From: Acidipila sp.
Lineage (GTDB): Bacteria > Acidobacteriota > Terriglobia > Acidiferrales > UBA7541
Assembly (NCBI GenBank): GCA_010365215.1
Contig: JAAFGT010000002.1
Location: 85,107-149,106, forward strand
DNA: 64,000 nt
Reading direction: 5' to 3'
Shown: positions 27,637 through 35,411 of the stretch, one piece after another
Numbering within the stretch: position 1 is the stretch's first letter
Layout of the letters: every line of letters begins with the position of its first letter
Notes under the pieces: model-generated
Told to the model about the DNA's origin: nothing
What the model saw: the letters and a program-made list of their open reading frames with translations, nothing else
Database searches by the model: none
Program-made: the position numbers and the translations under genes

Positions 27637-28569
27637 CTAACAAAGAAGGGTCAAGAACCGCACCCTTAAAACCGAACGGTGCGCCACCCGCCAAAGCAAG
27701 AGAGCCGAAGAACCGCACCCTTTGCATAAATCTAAACCGCAAAGGGATGCGGCACCCGAACAAAGGCTCAGCCACCCGCCCTTCAGAGTTGCTGTAACAT
27801 TTTGGCGTAACGCTCGGTTTCCTTTTCCATTCCTAGAACTTTCGATACATTTCATAAGTCCGGTGATTACGTAATCCTTGCGCGCCCCTCCATGTTCTAA
27901 ATGTTCCAGGCACCATTCGAACTCTTGCTTGGCCCAAGCAAATTCGGCGCGACGGAGATGAATAACTCCTAGAAAATAATGGGAGCTTGACTCATATCTT
28001 GGGCCCAATCCGAGTGACAGCGCCTCACCTAACGTTTGTTTGGCGAGATCAAGTTCGCCCAACTGGAAATAACATGTTCCCAAGAAATAGGCGGTGTTCG
28101 CCTTTTCGTAGTCATCCAAAAGGGCGCGTTCGAGGAGACCTCGAGCCTCCACATTTCTGCCCAGGCCGGACAAAGCGATTCCGCGGTGGCGAAGCACCTC
28201 GTCGCTTAGGTCCTGATTATCGGGATTCTGAAGTACAGCTGCGTGTTTTTCCAGTATTTCGTCCAGCTTTTCGAGTTCGGCTTTCCAGTTTCCGTGGCTT
28301 TCCTCGAGTAGCGCATCAATTAGCATTATTCGGGGATACATATAGCTGGTCTTGCCTAGAACAGAATAGGCGCTGCGAATCGGCCCGCGAGCCTCGTCTG
28401 GACGGCGTAAAAATCGCAAGCAATTGGCCATGGCCATCCACACTACGGCATTATCTTCAGGGTTCGTTGAAGTATTTTCCAAGCTTGCGAGCTCGGAAAG
28501 TGCTTCCTCGTTCCTTCCTGCTGATTGAAGGTCTCTAATCCGGTCCATTCGAGGCCAGTCCATAGGCAT
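27637..28569 (-). CDS. TPR protein of unknown function, C-terminus encoded by repeat DNA
   Basis: From the ATG at 28569 (GAGGA upstream, overlapping the stop of the previous gene) the protein has 310 residues. Residues 5-245 are TPR-like helix pairs, for example NTAYFLGTCYFQLGELDLAKQTLGEAL and HYFLGVIHLRRAEFAWAKQEF. The last 55 or so residues (LKGGWLSLCSGAASLCG and on) are Cys/Leu-rich and unlike the rest; they are read out of the hairpin repeat at 27692-27757 and its neighbour, which suggests the repeat entered at or near the old stop. Base composition is lower in GC than in flanking genes. No known function. Confidence 0.65.
   Translation of the reverse strand: MPMDWPRMDRIRDLQSAGRNEEALSELASLENTSTNPEDNAVVWMAMANCLRFLRRPDEARGPIRSAYSVLGKTSYMYPRIMLIDALLEESHGNWKAELEKLDEILEKHAAVLQNPDNQDLSDEVLRHRGIALSGLGRNVEARGLLERALLDDYEKANTAYFLGTCYFQLGELDLAKQTLGEALSLGLGPRYESSSHYFLGVIHLRRAEFAWAKQEFEWCLEHLEHGGARKDYVITGLMKCIESSRNGKGNRALRQNVTATLKGGWLSLCSGAASLCGLDLCKGCGSSALLLWRVAHRSVLRVRFLTLLC
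27653..27692 (-). repeat. Short diverged relative of the 66-bp hairpin repeat
   Basis: Sequence AAGAACCGCACCCTT, then a short A-rich loop, then CGGTGCG and CCACCCGCC. It has the same order as the full repeats (AAGAACCGCACCC, hairpin, CCACCCGCC) but a shorter loop and stem. It abuts the full copy at 27692. Confidence 0.6.
27692..27757 (-). repeat. 66-bp hairpin repeat, copy 1
   Basis: Begins CAAAGCAAGAGAGCC and ends GCGGCACCC on the plus strand. Internally CCGCACCCTTTGC pairs with GCAAAGGG-A-TGCGG around a 13-nt loop, one base bulged. It differs from copy 2 at one base and from copy 3 at one base. It lies inside the 3' part of the TPR reading frame and is followed after a variable spacer by CCACCCGCC. 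Confidence 0.9.
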
Positions 28570-28577
28570 ATCGGTCC

Positions 28578-28892
28578 TCAGGTTCCCGCGCATATGGATA
28601 CGCGGGGGTCGCAAGGTAGCGGTGCCATGATAAATATGTCGCTCAGTATACCCCGGGCGATTTGAGCGGCGATTTGGACGGCAACCTGTGTGTAAGACAA
28701 GACTAGTCTTTGTGCGGGACTCATATTCTCCGGATTCAAAATAGGCGCAGGCCCGGCCGAGGGTACCAATCCACCTGGATCCGGGAGGATAGATGGCGGA
28801 GGTTCGACCGTTGTCGGCGGCGCCAACTCCGGAGTCGTTACTGGCCCAACAGGCCTCGTATTGTACTTCGTATTTACAGGCGGGTGGCCCAC
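28578..28892 (-). CDS. Small proline-rich protein of unknown function
   Basis: The best start is a GTG at 28892 with AGAGGA six bases upstream, giving 104 residues. Residues 10-50 are rich in Pro, Thr and Val (GPVTTPELAPPTTVEPPPS), followed by an amphipathic or hydrophobic helix (about 65-85, LVLSYTQVAVQIAAQIARGI) and a tail with PCDPRVSICAG. An in-frame ATG at 29033 exists, but the extra segment is translated from a diverged hairpin repeat and has no ribosome-binding site. Its stop overlaps the ribosome-binding site of the TPR gene eight bases before that ATG, so the two are coupled. No family recognised. Confidence 0.5.
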   Translation of the reverse strand: MGHPPVNTKYNTRPVGPVTTPELAPPTTVEPPPSILPDPGGLVPSAGPAPILNPENMSPAQRLVLSYTQVAVQIAAQIARGILSDIFIMAPLPCDPRVSICAGT

Positions 28893-28977
28893 TGAAATTC
28901 CTCTATTTTCTTTCTTGAGAACGGCGCACGGGAAGAGTGTATCACCGCTGGACGTGCCCTCCGAGTGACGAGGGCGA

Positions 28978-29014
28978 GTGCCACACCCTTTGGTTTTTAA
29001 AGCGTGCGGTTCTT
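28978..29014 (+). repeat. Diverged hairpin repeat copy in opposite orientation
   Basis: On the minus strand it reads AAAGAACCGCACGCTTT, then a short A-rich loop, then AAAGGGTGTGGCAC, which follows the layout of the 66-bp repeats with several changes and a shortened loop. It lies just upstream of the small proline-rich gene. Confidence 0.55.
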
Positions 29015-29095
29015 TCCGGAAACTGGAAAGCATCCGAGGGATTGGCAGTGGAGCAGTTGGTCGTTCTATGAAGGGGAGGAGGCGGGACTGGTAAA

Positions 29096-29200
29096 GATTG
29101 ATCCGGTGGAGTAGGAGCCTGGTTCGGACAGAGTCAAAGCAAGAGAGCCGAAGAACCGCACCCTTTGCATAAATCTAAACCGCAAAGGGCTGCGGCACCC
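29096..29200 (-). repeat. 105-bp repeat containing hairpin copy 2
   Basis: The last 66 bp (29135-29200) match copy 1 except for one base in the bulge (GGGCTGCGG for GGGATGCGG). The first 39 bp (GATTGATCCGGTGGAGTAGG and on) are shared with copy 3 but not with copy 1. Confidence 0.9.
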
Positions 29201-29285
29201 GAAATCGTTCGGATAGTTCAACTCTGTGTCACCCGCCCACCCAGATTCGACCCTTAGGTGCCGGCCCGGGCCACCCGCCTGATGG

Positions 29286-29390
29286 GATTGATCCAGTGGA
29301 GTAGGACCCTGGTTCGGACAGCGTCAAAGCAAGTGAGCCGAAGAACCGCACCCTTTGCATAAATCTAAACCGCAAAGGGATGCGGCACCC
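29286..29390 (-). repeat. 105-bp repeat containing hairpin copy 3
   Basis: Same 105-bp unit as 29096-29200, 190 bp further on, with about five differing bases. Its 66-bp core is 29325-29390 and differs from copy 1 at one base (AAGTGAGCC for AAGAGAGCC). Confidence 0.9.
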
Positions 29391-29458
29391 AAAACCTTAG
29401 CCCTCTCTTAAGGATGACCCACCCGCCCGATAACGATATCCAGATCAGCTATCGGCTA

Positions 29459-29803
29459 TTATTGAGATTGAGCGTCAGATTTTGGCGTTATCCCCTTGCT
29501 TTCCCTGAACTGCCGCAATTCGGAAATAATCTCCCTCAATTGATTGATTGAACTCTGGGAGAACGGGGGACCGCCCCCCAAGTCGCAACATCGAAGTCTA
29601 ACTGCATCCAGATAATCATCAGATATCGGACGAGTTGTGAAATCGTCCCAGTCGTACGGATCCTCCGTTCCCTCAATGTGCTTTTCGATCGATTCCGCGA
29701 CTTCGGCAGCAGTGCGTCTGTTCCGTCTCTTGCCTATGAGTGTAATCAAGCGGAAAAGGGGCACGATCAAGAGCACTGCTATGAAGGAGATCAGATAGAT
29801 CAT
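29459..29803 (-). CDS. Hypothetical small membrane protein
   Basis: 114 residues. Residues 1-22 are a hydrophobic helix (IYLISFIAVLLIVPLFRLI) followed by a basic KRRNRR, so the N-terminus is probably outside and the rest cytoplasmic. The soluble part is charged and ends in a helix (INQLREIISELRQFRESKG). No family recognised. It is lower in GC than the genes to its right and directly borders the repeat cluster. Coding status rests on frame length, the sensible membrane topology and codon pattern. Confidence 0.6.
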   Translation of the reverse strand: MIYLISFIAVLLIVPLFRLITLIGKRRNRRTAAEVAESIEKHIEGTEDPYDWDDFTTRPISDDYLDAVRLRCCDLGGGPPFSQSSINQLREIISELRQFRESKGITPKSDAQSQ

Positions 29804-29945
29804 TCAAAATTTTCCGCGGGTGGCCCGGTCTGTAGTCTGGATACGTAATGTTCGTTCATCGATGGCAATGTACCATTTCTAATGCTCATCGCCACCGTCT
29901 CCGTTTGGTGGCCCTGAGGGCAGGCGGGATGAAAAGGTAACACTT

Positions 29946-30284
29946 TCAGGCCGGGTCCTTGGTGCTGCTGGTTGGCGGTGGGAAGCCGCAACGCGAGCGC
30001 ATGGCCTGGCGGAATGTTTCGCGCTCCTCGGGAGTCTTTTGCTCCCAGCGCTCGGCCATGCGCTTGCGAATATTGGAGCGCGGGCCACGACCGCCACAGC
30101 CTCCGAACAGGATGCGGCAGAGAGCGAGGAGTCCGACCGCCTGCCAGAAGGTGATCTGCCGCCATCCGAACAACGTGGGCAGCAGCCAGTTCCACAAGAG
30201 CATGACCACTTCGCCGCCAATGAAGATGAAAACCGCGATGGCCACGGGAATCAGCGGGGCCAGAAATATCCATTTCTTTCTCAT
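29946..30284 (-). CDS. Small membrane protein paired with the ECF sigma factor
   Basis: 112 residues with two hydrophobic segments (about 5-28 and 45-65), then a basic, Gly-rich turn (FGGCGGRGPRSNIRKRM) and a charged helix (ERWEQKTPEERETFRQAMRSR). GAGGAG precedes the ATG. It lies 36 bp after the sigma factor gene. Gene order suggests it modulates that sigma factor or is its target; it has no zinc-finger anti-sigma motif, so a classical anti-sigma role is not supported. Confidence 0.75.
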   Translation of the reverse strand: MRKKWIFLAPLIPVAIAVFIFIGGEVVMLLWNWLLPTLFGWRQITFWQAVGLLALCRILFGGCGGRGPRSNIRKRMAERWEQKTPEERETFRQAMRSRCGFPPPTSSTKDPA

Positions 30285-30320
30285 GTTGCGCTCCTCAGGA
30301 TGTGATCCTGCTCGGCTTGC

Positions 30321-30902
30321 TCATTTCTTCGTAAACTGGTCATGGACGTTGCGCAGCCGCTCGCGCAGATGCAGCACGGCGTAGCGCTTGCGCGAGAGCA
30401 GCGTGTTGATGTTCACGCCGCTTTCCGCCGACAACTCTTTGAAGCTGCGTCCCTCGAGCTCGTGAGCGACGAAAACTTCGCGCTGCTCGCCGGGAAGCTC
30501 GTCCAGCGCAAGCTCCAGCTCGTCAAGGAGGAGGCTGTGGAAGTAGAGCGCTTCCGGCCCGGCATCGGGCGAGGGCAACAGATCTTCGAACTGCAGCTGC
30601 GCTCCATCCGCGTCGCTGACCGACGACTCACTGAAGGGCTGCGGCTTCTTTTTGCGGAAAAGGTCGGTGATGCGATTGCGCGCGACGCCAAACAGCCAGC
30701 CGGTGACGTGCTCGATGGGCATCAGCAGGCGATTGGCTTCCACCAGTTTGTAGAAAACATCCTGGACGATGTCCTCGGCGTCGGAGGGATCGGGCACCCG
30801 TTTGCGGATGAAATTGCGCAGCCGGGAGCGTTGCTCCGCGAAGATTTCGGAGATTTGACGATCTTGCTCGATCATCGCGGTGATGCTCCACGGCTCTTCC
30901 AT
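30321..30902 (-). CDS. ECF-type RNA polymerase sigma factor
   Basis: 193 residues with sigma region 2 (FIRKRVPDPSDAEDIVQDVFYKL, then TGWLFGVARNRITDLFRK) and region 4 (LPGEQREVFVAHELEGRSFKELSAESGVNINTLLSRKRYAVLHL) joined by an acidic linker. It would redirect RNA polymerase to a small regulon. The following gene is a small membrane protein; no recognisable anti-sigma gene is next to it. A start at the internal ATG (MIEQDRQ) is possible and would remove nine residues. Confidence 0.93.
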   Translation of the reverse strand: MEEPWSITAMIEQDRQISEIFAEQRSRLRNFIRKRVPDPSDAEDIVQDVFYKLVEANRLLMPIEHVTGWLFGVARNRITDLFRKKKPQPFSESSVSDADGAQLQFEDLLPSPDAGPEALYFHSLLLDELELALDELPGEQREVFVAHELEGRSFKELSAESGVNINTLLSRKRYAVLHLRERLRNVHDQFTKK

Positions 30903-31044
30903 CCACTCATGTAGACGAACGGCGGCGGCAAATATTGTAGAGATTGTAAGTGGCGGGAGCGGCGGGCGGGGCGGTACCTATGGCCATGAGCAGTAGGCAG
31001 CAAATGCTATCTCACGACACACCCAGAGTTGCGAAGACACGCCC

Positions 31045-31734
31045 TCAGGCTTGGCGTTCCCGGAACAGGTCCGCCAGGCGCTCGTATACACCTTTGACGG
31101 CGCGGAAGAACTCGTCAATCCCTGAGGTTTCGCGGGTTACTTCGTGGGAGCTCAAATCCGTGGTGATGGCGTTGCAGAGCTGAGTGGAACGGCGAATGCG
31201 CTCGGAGGTGAGCAAGGGCAGCACGGTCTGCGTATCGTGCTTGAGCAGCTGGCGCTCCTGCCATTCCTGAACAGCCCATGCCGTCTTGCGAACGTAGTCC
31301 ACGGCGTCACGGAACTCCATCAGGATGCGCGGGTCTACGCTGCCTGACTTCATATCCTGCTCGAGCCTGACCAGCTCGGCGCTGGTTTTCTTGAGCTGGA
31401 AATTTAAGCCCCAAAAAGTCTCGCTGGGAATCAAAAGCTCGACGGCAACGCCGGAGACATGGCCTTCTTTCGACCGGCGAAGGCCCACCACGCGCGCCCG
31501 TGATGCTTCGCTCGAAATAAGATTGGTTAACTCCAGTTGGCTACCAACGCCCGGGTGAATTTTCATGAGCAGCAGACCGCCTTGGGCGTTTACCTCCTTG
31601 GCTTGGGAGATTTCCTTTACGGTTTTGCCGCCGCCCTCTTCCCACTTGGCCTCTACCGGAACAACCACAGGAAAACGGATGCCCCTCCGTTGGTCGGGTT
31701 TTGCAGGCGGCCGCTCAGCAGTGCGTTCATCCAT
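31045..31734 (-). CDS. PilZ-like protein with helical C-terminal half
   Basis: 229 residues. The N-terminal half (about 15-110) has the look of a PilZ barrel: RRGIRFPVVVPVEAKW at the start and NAQGGLLLMKIHPGVGSQLEL further on, with RARVVGLRRSKEGHVSGVAVEL. The RRGIRFP start is like the c-di-GMP-binding RxxxR, but the match is loose. The C-terminal half (about 120-229) is predicted helical with no known motif. A c-di-GMP-responsive regulator is possible, but ligand binding is not certain from sequence. Confidence 0.65.
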   Translation of the reverse strand: MDERTAERPPAKPDQRRGIRFPVVVPVEAKWEEGGGKTVKEISQAKEVNAQGGLLLMKIHPGVGSQLELTNLISSEASRARVVGLRRSKEGHVSGVAVELLIPSETFWGLNFQLKKTSAELVRLEQDMKSGSVDPRILMEFRDAVDYVRKTAWAVQEWQERQLLKHDTQTVLPLLTSERIRRSTQLCNAITTDLSSHEVTRETSGIDEFFRAVKGVYERLADLFRERQA

Positions 31735-31803
31735 TGCGAAGAACCTCTCAGATGATGGAAACTGGTTATACCACTTCAGCCGCCGCAGTGCATCGCGACG
31801 TGT

Positions 31804-32343
31804 CTAGTAGGCGTAAGCCTTGAGAAATGCGAAGACCACCACGCCGGTGATGGAAACATACAGCCAGATGGGGAAGGTGAATCGCGCGATGCGGCGGTGC
31901 ATGACGAAACGGCCGGTGAGCGAAAAGAAGAACGTGGTCAGTACCAGAGGCAGCGCGACAACCGAGAAAAAGATGTGGCTGGCCAGGATGGAGAGATAGA
32001 TGGTGCGGACCGTTCCCTGACCCGGGAAGCGCGTGTCGCCGTGCAGGGCGTGGTTGACAATATAGCTCACCAGGAATAACGAAGAAAATCCAAACGCCAG
32101 CAACATGCAATTGCGGTGGGCTGGCCGGTCGCCTTGCTTGATGAAGTACAACCCCACGCAGAGCGCGACGGCGCTCAATCCATTTAGAAGCGCGTTGAGC
32201 GCCGGCAGGAAGGTCCATTGCCCGGCAAATTGGGACGAGGCCTGGTGTACGTAGAGCAACCAGAGCAGGAATGAGATGGCGGCGGCGCTGGTGGCAAGAA
32301 TTGCTCCCAAAGCTGCGCGCGGGTTGGCCTGGCGCTCTTCCAT
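31804..32343 (-). CDS. DUF420 family membrane protein
   Basis: 179 residues with about five hydrophobic helices and the conserved histidines of the family (VNHALHGDTRFPGQG, LASHIFFSVVALPLV, MHRRIARFTFPIWLYVSITG). DUF420 proteins include CtaM, needed for maturing heme-copper oxidases; no oxidase gene is near, so a respiratory role is inferred from the family only. Divergent from the cNMP/reductase fusion, 163 bp apart. Confidence 0.88.
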   Translation of the reverse strand: MEERQANPRAALGAILATSAAAISFLLWLLYVHQASSQFAGQWTFLPALNALLNGLSAVALCVGLYFIKQGDRPAHRNCMLLAFGFSSLFLVSYIVNHALHGDTRFPGQGTVRTIYLSILASHIFFSVVALPLVLTTFFFSLTGRFVMHRRIARFTFPIWLYVSITGVVVFAFLKAYAY

Positions 32344-32506
32344 GGAAGTATTAAAGCATAGAAGCTGAGATGCGTTAATTCCTGGACTTGGAAGGTTTCT
32401 TGCGTGCTTTAATCATACCTGCTTTGATCCGGGCTGTTTTGGTTATGCTTGTTTTGACCGGGCGTGGTTAAATGCGCGAGAAATCGTACGCGTCTCAGGG
32501 GATAAA

Positions 32507-34177
32507 ATGTCTTCGCCACTCATACCGAGCGAACTTGACGCTCGTACCCAAGCTTTTCCCGTCCTGACCGCGACGCAAATCAGCCGTGTGCGCGCCTGGG
32601 GCAAACTTCGAGACGTTAAGACCGGTGAAATCCTGTTCGAGCCCGAGGATTCGGAGACCCCATTCTTCGTGCTGCTCACCGGACGGATGGAGATCGTGCA
32701 GACGGAGTTTGCAGGCGAGCGCGCCATAGCGGTGCACGGCCCAGGGGAGTTTAGCGGTGAAATGACCATGATTTCCGGACGGCGCAGCCTGGTTCGCGGG
32801 CGCGTCACGGAGGCCGGCCAGTTTCTTGAGCTGAGCCCCGATGGTTTGCGGTCGCTGATCGCCAGGGACGCCGAGTTGAGCGAAATTTTCATGAGAGCTT
32901 TCATTCTGCGGCGCCTGGAATTGATCAGCCGCGGGCAGGGCAACATCATCCTGATGGGTTCGCGGCACTCGGCCAACACGCTGCGCCTGCGCGAATTTCT
33001 AAGTCACCTCGAACATCCCTTTACTTATGTGGATCTCGACACGGACAAGACTTCCCAGGAACTCCTGGACCGTTTCAGCGTCAAATTGGACGAAATTCCC
33101 GTGGTCCTCTGCAACAGCCGGTTCGTGCTGCGCAATCCGTCGATTCAGGAATTGGCGGATTGCCTCCGGCTCAACAGCAACATTGATGAATCGCAAGTCC
33201 GCGATTTGATCGTTGTGGGTGCGGGGCCGTCGGGGTTGGCGGCCGCGGTCTATGCAGCCTCGGAAGGGCTGGACGTGCTGGTGATCGAAGCCGTTTCGCC
33301 CGGCGGGCAGGCCGGATCCAGCTCCAAGATCGAAAATTACCTGGGCTTTCCTACGGGAATTTCCGGACAGGAACTGGCGACGCGGGCCATCGTGCAGGCA
33401 GAGAAATTTGGAGCCAAGATGATGGTGGCGCACAGCGTCAAGCGTCTGGATTGCGTCAAGCGCCCCTACGCGGTGGTACTGGACAACGGCAGCAGACTCT
33501 CGGCGCGCGCCGTAGTCATCGCGACGGGAGCGCAGTACAACAAGCCGCACATCGCCAATCTGGAAAAATTTGAGGGCCAGGGAATTTATTACGGCGCGAC
33601 GCACATGGAATCGCAGCTATGCGGACAGGACGAGCTTATCGTTGTCGGTGGAGGGAACTCCGCCGGACAAGCGGCGGTTTTCCTGTCGCAGACCGCAGAC
33701 AAAGTGCACATGCTGGTGCGCTCTGGCGGGCTGTCGAACACCATGTCACGTTATTTGATTCAGCGCATTGAAGAAAATCCCGCAATCGAATTGCATTTCA
33801 AAACAGAAATTGTAGATCTCGCGGGGGAGGCACATCTGGAGCGCGTTACCTGGCGCGACAAGTCTACCGGTGAAAATTCCGTCCACAATATCCGCCACGT
33901 GTTCATTATCGCTGGCGCTTCTCCGCGAACGGAGTGGTTGAAAGGCTGTATTGCCCTGGACAGCAGAGGGTTCATCCTCACCGGACGGGATTTGGAGACG
34001 GTAATCCAGGGGCCTTTGTGGTCGCTGGCCCGCGCTCCGCAGATGCTGGAGACCAGCCTTCCGGGCGTGTTTGCGGTGGGAGATGTGCGCTCGGGAAATG
34101 TGAAGCGCGTGGCCTCCGCTGTGGGAGAAGGAGCGATCGCCATTCACCTGGTGCATCGCGCCCTGGCGGAGGCTTAG
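32507..34177 (+). CDS. cNMP-binding / glutaredoxin-like / thioredoxin-reductase-like fusion
   Basis: 556 residues in three parts. Residues about 15-140 form a cyclic-nucleotide-binding-type barrel (FFVLLTGRMEIVQ, GPGEFSGEMTMISGRR). Residues about 145-225 have a glutaredoxin fold pattern (ILMGSRHSANTLRLREFL, DEIPVVLC) but no CxxC. Residues about 230-550 are a TrxR-like flavoprotein with FAD motif GAGPSGLAAAVYAASEG, NADPH motif VVGGGNSAGQAAVFLS and FAVGDVRSGNVKRVASA. The redox CxxC expected before the NADPH motif is replaced by GATHMESQLC. It cannot be a standard thioredoxin reductase. The role of the regulatory domain is unknown. Confidence 0.9.
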   Translation: MSSPLIPSELDARTQAFPVLTATQISRVRAWGKLRDVKTGEILFEPEDSETPFFVLLTGRMEIVQTEFAGERAIAVHGPGEFSGEMTMISGRRSLVRGRVTEAGQFLELSPDGLRSLIARDAELSEIFMRAFILRRLELISRGQGNIILMGSRHSANTLRLREFLSHLEHPFTYVDLDTDKTSQELLDRFSVKLDEIPVVLCNSRFVLRNPSIQELADCLRLNSNIDESQVRDLIVVGAGPSGLAAAVYAASEGLDVLVIEAVSPGGQAGSSSKIENYLGFPTGISGQELATRAIVQAEKFGAKMMVAHSVKRLDCVKRPYAVVLDNGSRLSARAVVIATGAQYNKPHIANLEKFEGQGIYYGATHMESQLCGQDELIVVGGGNSAGQAAVFLSQTADKVHMLVRSGGLSNTMSRYLIQRIEENPAIELHFKTEIVDLAGEAHLERVTWRDKSTGENSVHNIRHVFIIAGASPRTEWLKGCIALDSRGFILTGRDLETVIQGPLWSLARAPQMLETSLPGVFAVGDVRSGNVKRVASAVGEGAIAIHLVHRALAEA

Positions 34178-34241
34178 CGGAGACTTCCAAGACTTACCGG
34201 ATGAGGAGATTCCTCTTGGGGCAGACCTGGAAGAATCGCGT

Positions 34242-35162
34242 TCAGTGACAGGCTTCGCTGCCGGAATCGGTAAAGGTTTTGCCAGCTTCGGGGACGAATT
34301 CCCAGTTGTAGCTTTTGGCGTGCAGGGTGAGTTTCAGGACGCCGAAAGTGTCGGTGTTGCGGACTTCGCTGTTGTGGATGGCGATGAGCGGAGTGTGATT
34401 TCTGCCGCCGCTGCCCACGACGAATTCGCGTATGCCGCGCGCCGGGTCGGCGTCGCCGTCAGAGTCGAGCGGCGCGAAGCGTTCGTAGTTATGTTCGTGG
34501 CCCACCACAACGAGAGCTGCGTGGGCGTCGTAGAGAGCCTGCCAGAGGGACTTCAATTCCGGATGGATGGCGTGCGAGCGCTGGGGGCCGGAGCTCACCA
34601 GCGGATGGTGCATGAACGCCATGGTGCAGACGCCGGGGTGCGAAGCCAGATCTTTGCGCAGCCACTGTTCCTGCGTCGAGCCAGCCTCGCAGCCGCCGAT
34701 GTAGGCGCAGTTGCTGTTCAACGAAACGACATGCCAGGCGCCGAGCTCGAAGCTATACCAGCCCTGCCGGGGATCTCCGGCTGCGGCGCCGAAGTAGTGA
34801 TAATAACCGGCGGCGCCCTTGGTATTGTATTCGTGATTCCCTGGCGCGGGTTTTGTGCGCGCTTTGTGGCGGCCCCAGGTTTTTCCGTAGCAATCGTTGA
34901 ACTCCTGGTCGGTGCCGCTGCCGTAGGCTAAGTCACCGGCGGCGAAGACAATTCCGGGAATCTTGTCGAGGAGTTTTGCGGTAGCTTCGGCGCCGCTCAA
35001 GTCCGAGCAGCCGGCAATATCTCCAGCGCCGACGAAGGTGGCGTCGGCGGCAGCAGCCGGGGGAATGGCCGGCTTCTGCGGTTTGGCCGCAGGCACGTAC
35101 TGCGCGTGCGCGGACGCGGCCATTAGCACGGTGAAAATTCCCAGCAAAATCGCGTTTCTCAT
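34242..35162 (-). CDS. Secreted calcineurin-like metallophosphoesterase
   Basis: 306 residues with a signal peptide (about 1-20, cleaved after AHA). The metal-binding motifs appear in order: GAGDIAGC, AAGDLAYG, APGNHEY, AFMHHPLV and VVGHEHNYERF, as in purple-acid-type phosphatases. Paired cysteines in the mature part (SNCAYIGGC) fit export. Substrate not readable. GAGGGCACG precedes the ATG. Divergent from the large repeat lipoprotein. Confidence 0.92.
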   Translation of the reverse strand: MRNAILLGIFTVLMAASAHAQYVPAAKPQKPAIPPAAAADATFVGAGDIAGCSDLSGAEATAKLLDKIPGIVFAAGDLAYGSGTDQEFNDCYGKTWGRHKARTKPAPGNHEYNTKGAAGYYHYFGAAAGDPRQGWYSFELGAWHVVSLNSNCAYIGGCEAGSTQEQWLRKDLASHPGVCTMAFMHHPLVSSGPQRSHAIHPELKSLWQALYDAHAALVVVGHEHNYERFAPLDSDGDADPARGIREFVVGSGGRNHTPLIAIHNSEVRNTDTFGVLKLTLHAKSYNWEFVPEAGKTFTDSGSEACH

Positions 35163-35411
35163 TCGTGCCCTCTATTATGGCGAGGCCGCAGTTCTCCGGC
35201 GAACGGATACGTTGCGGACTTCAATACCGCTTCCAGCTCGCGGCTGCCCGCGCCCGGCGCACGCTGCCCGCGGCATGAGATTGTAACAGCCGGCAGTGAA
35301 ATGCGGCACGTCGATACGGCGTCGTTTTTCATACAACTTCGAATTTGCTACGAGCATCCCAACCGTTTAAGATTGAGAGCTTTGGCTTGCCGGATTCATA
35401 GGGGAGAGTGC

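Larger units (their letters stand above)
28893..29458. other. Repeat-rich intergenic region
   Basis: 566 bp with no gene that I can support. It holds a diverged inverted repeat copy (28978-29014) and two 105-bp direct repeats (29096-29200 and 29286-29390), with CACCCGCC-type motifs between and after them (near 29229, 29270 and 29420). The promoter of the small proline-rich gene must lie in its left part, but no clear boxes were found. Confidence 0.6.

Noticed and set aside
27692..29390. CRISPR array
   Set aside because: Only three unit copies, 66 bp long, at unequal distances (1.4 kb and 190 bp), with no spacer-sized regular gaps and no cas genes.
27245..29803. Insertion sequence or integrated phage remnant
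   Set aside because: No transposase, integrase, terminal inverted repeats with target duplications, or phage gene could be found; only hairpin repeats and hypothetical genes.
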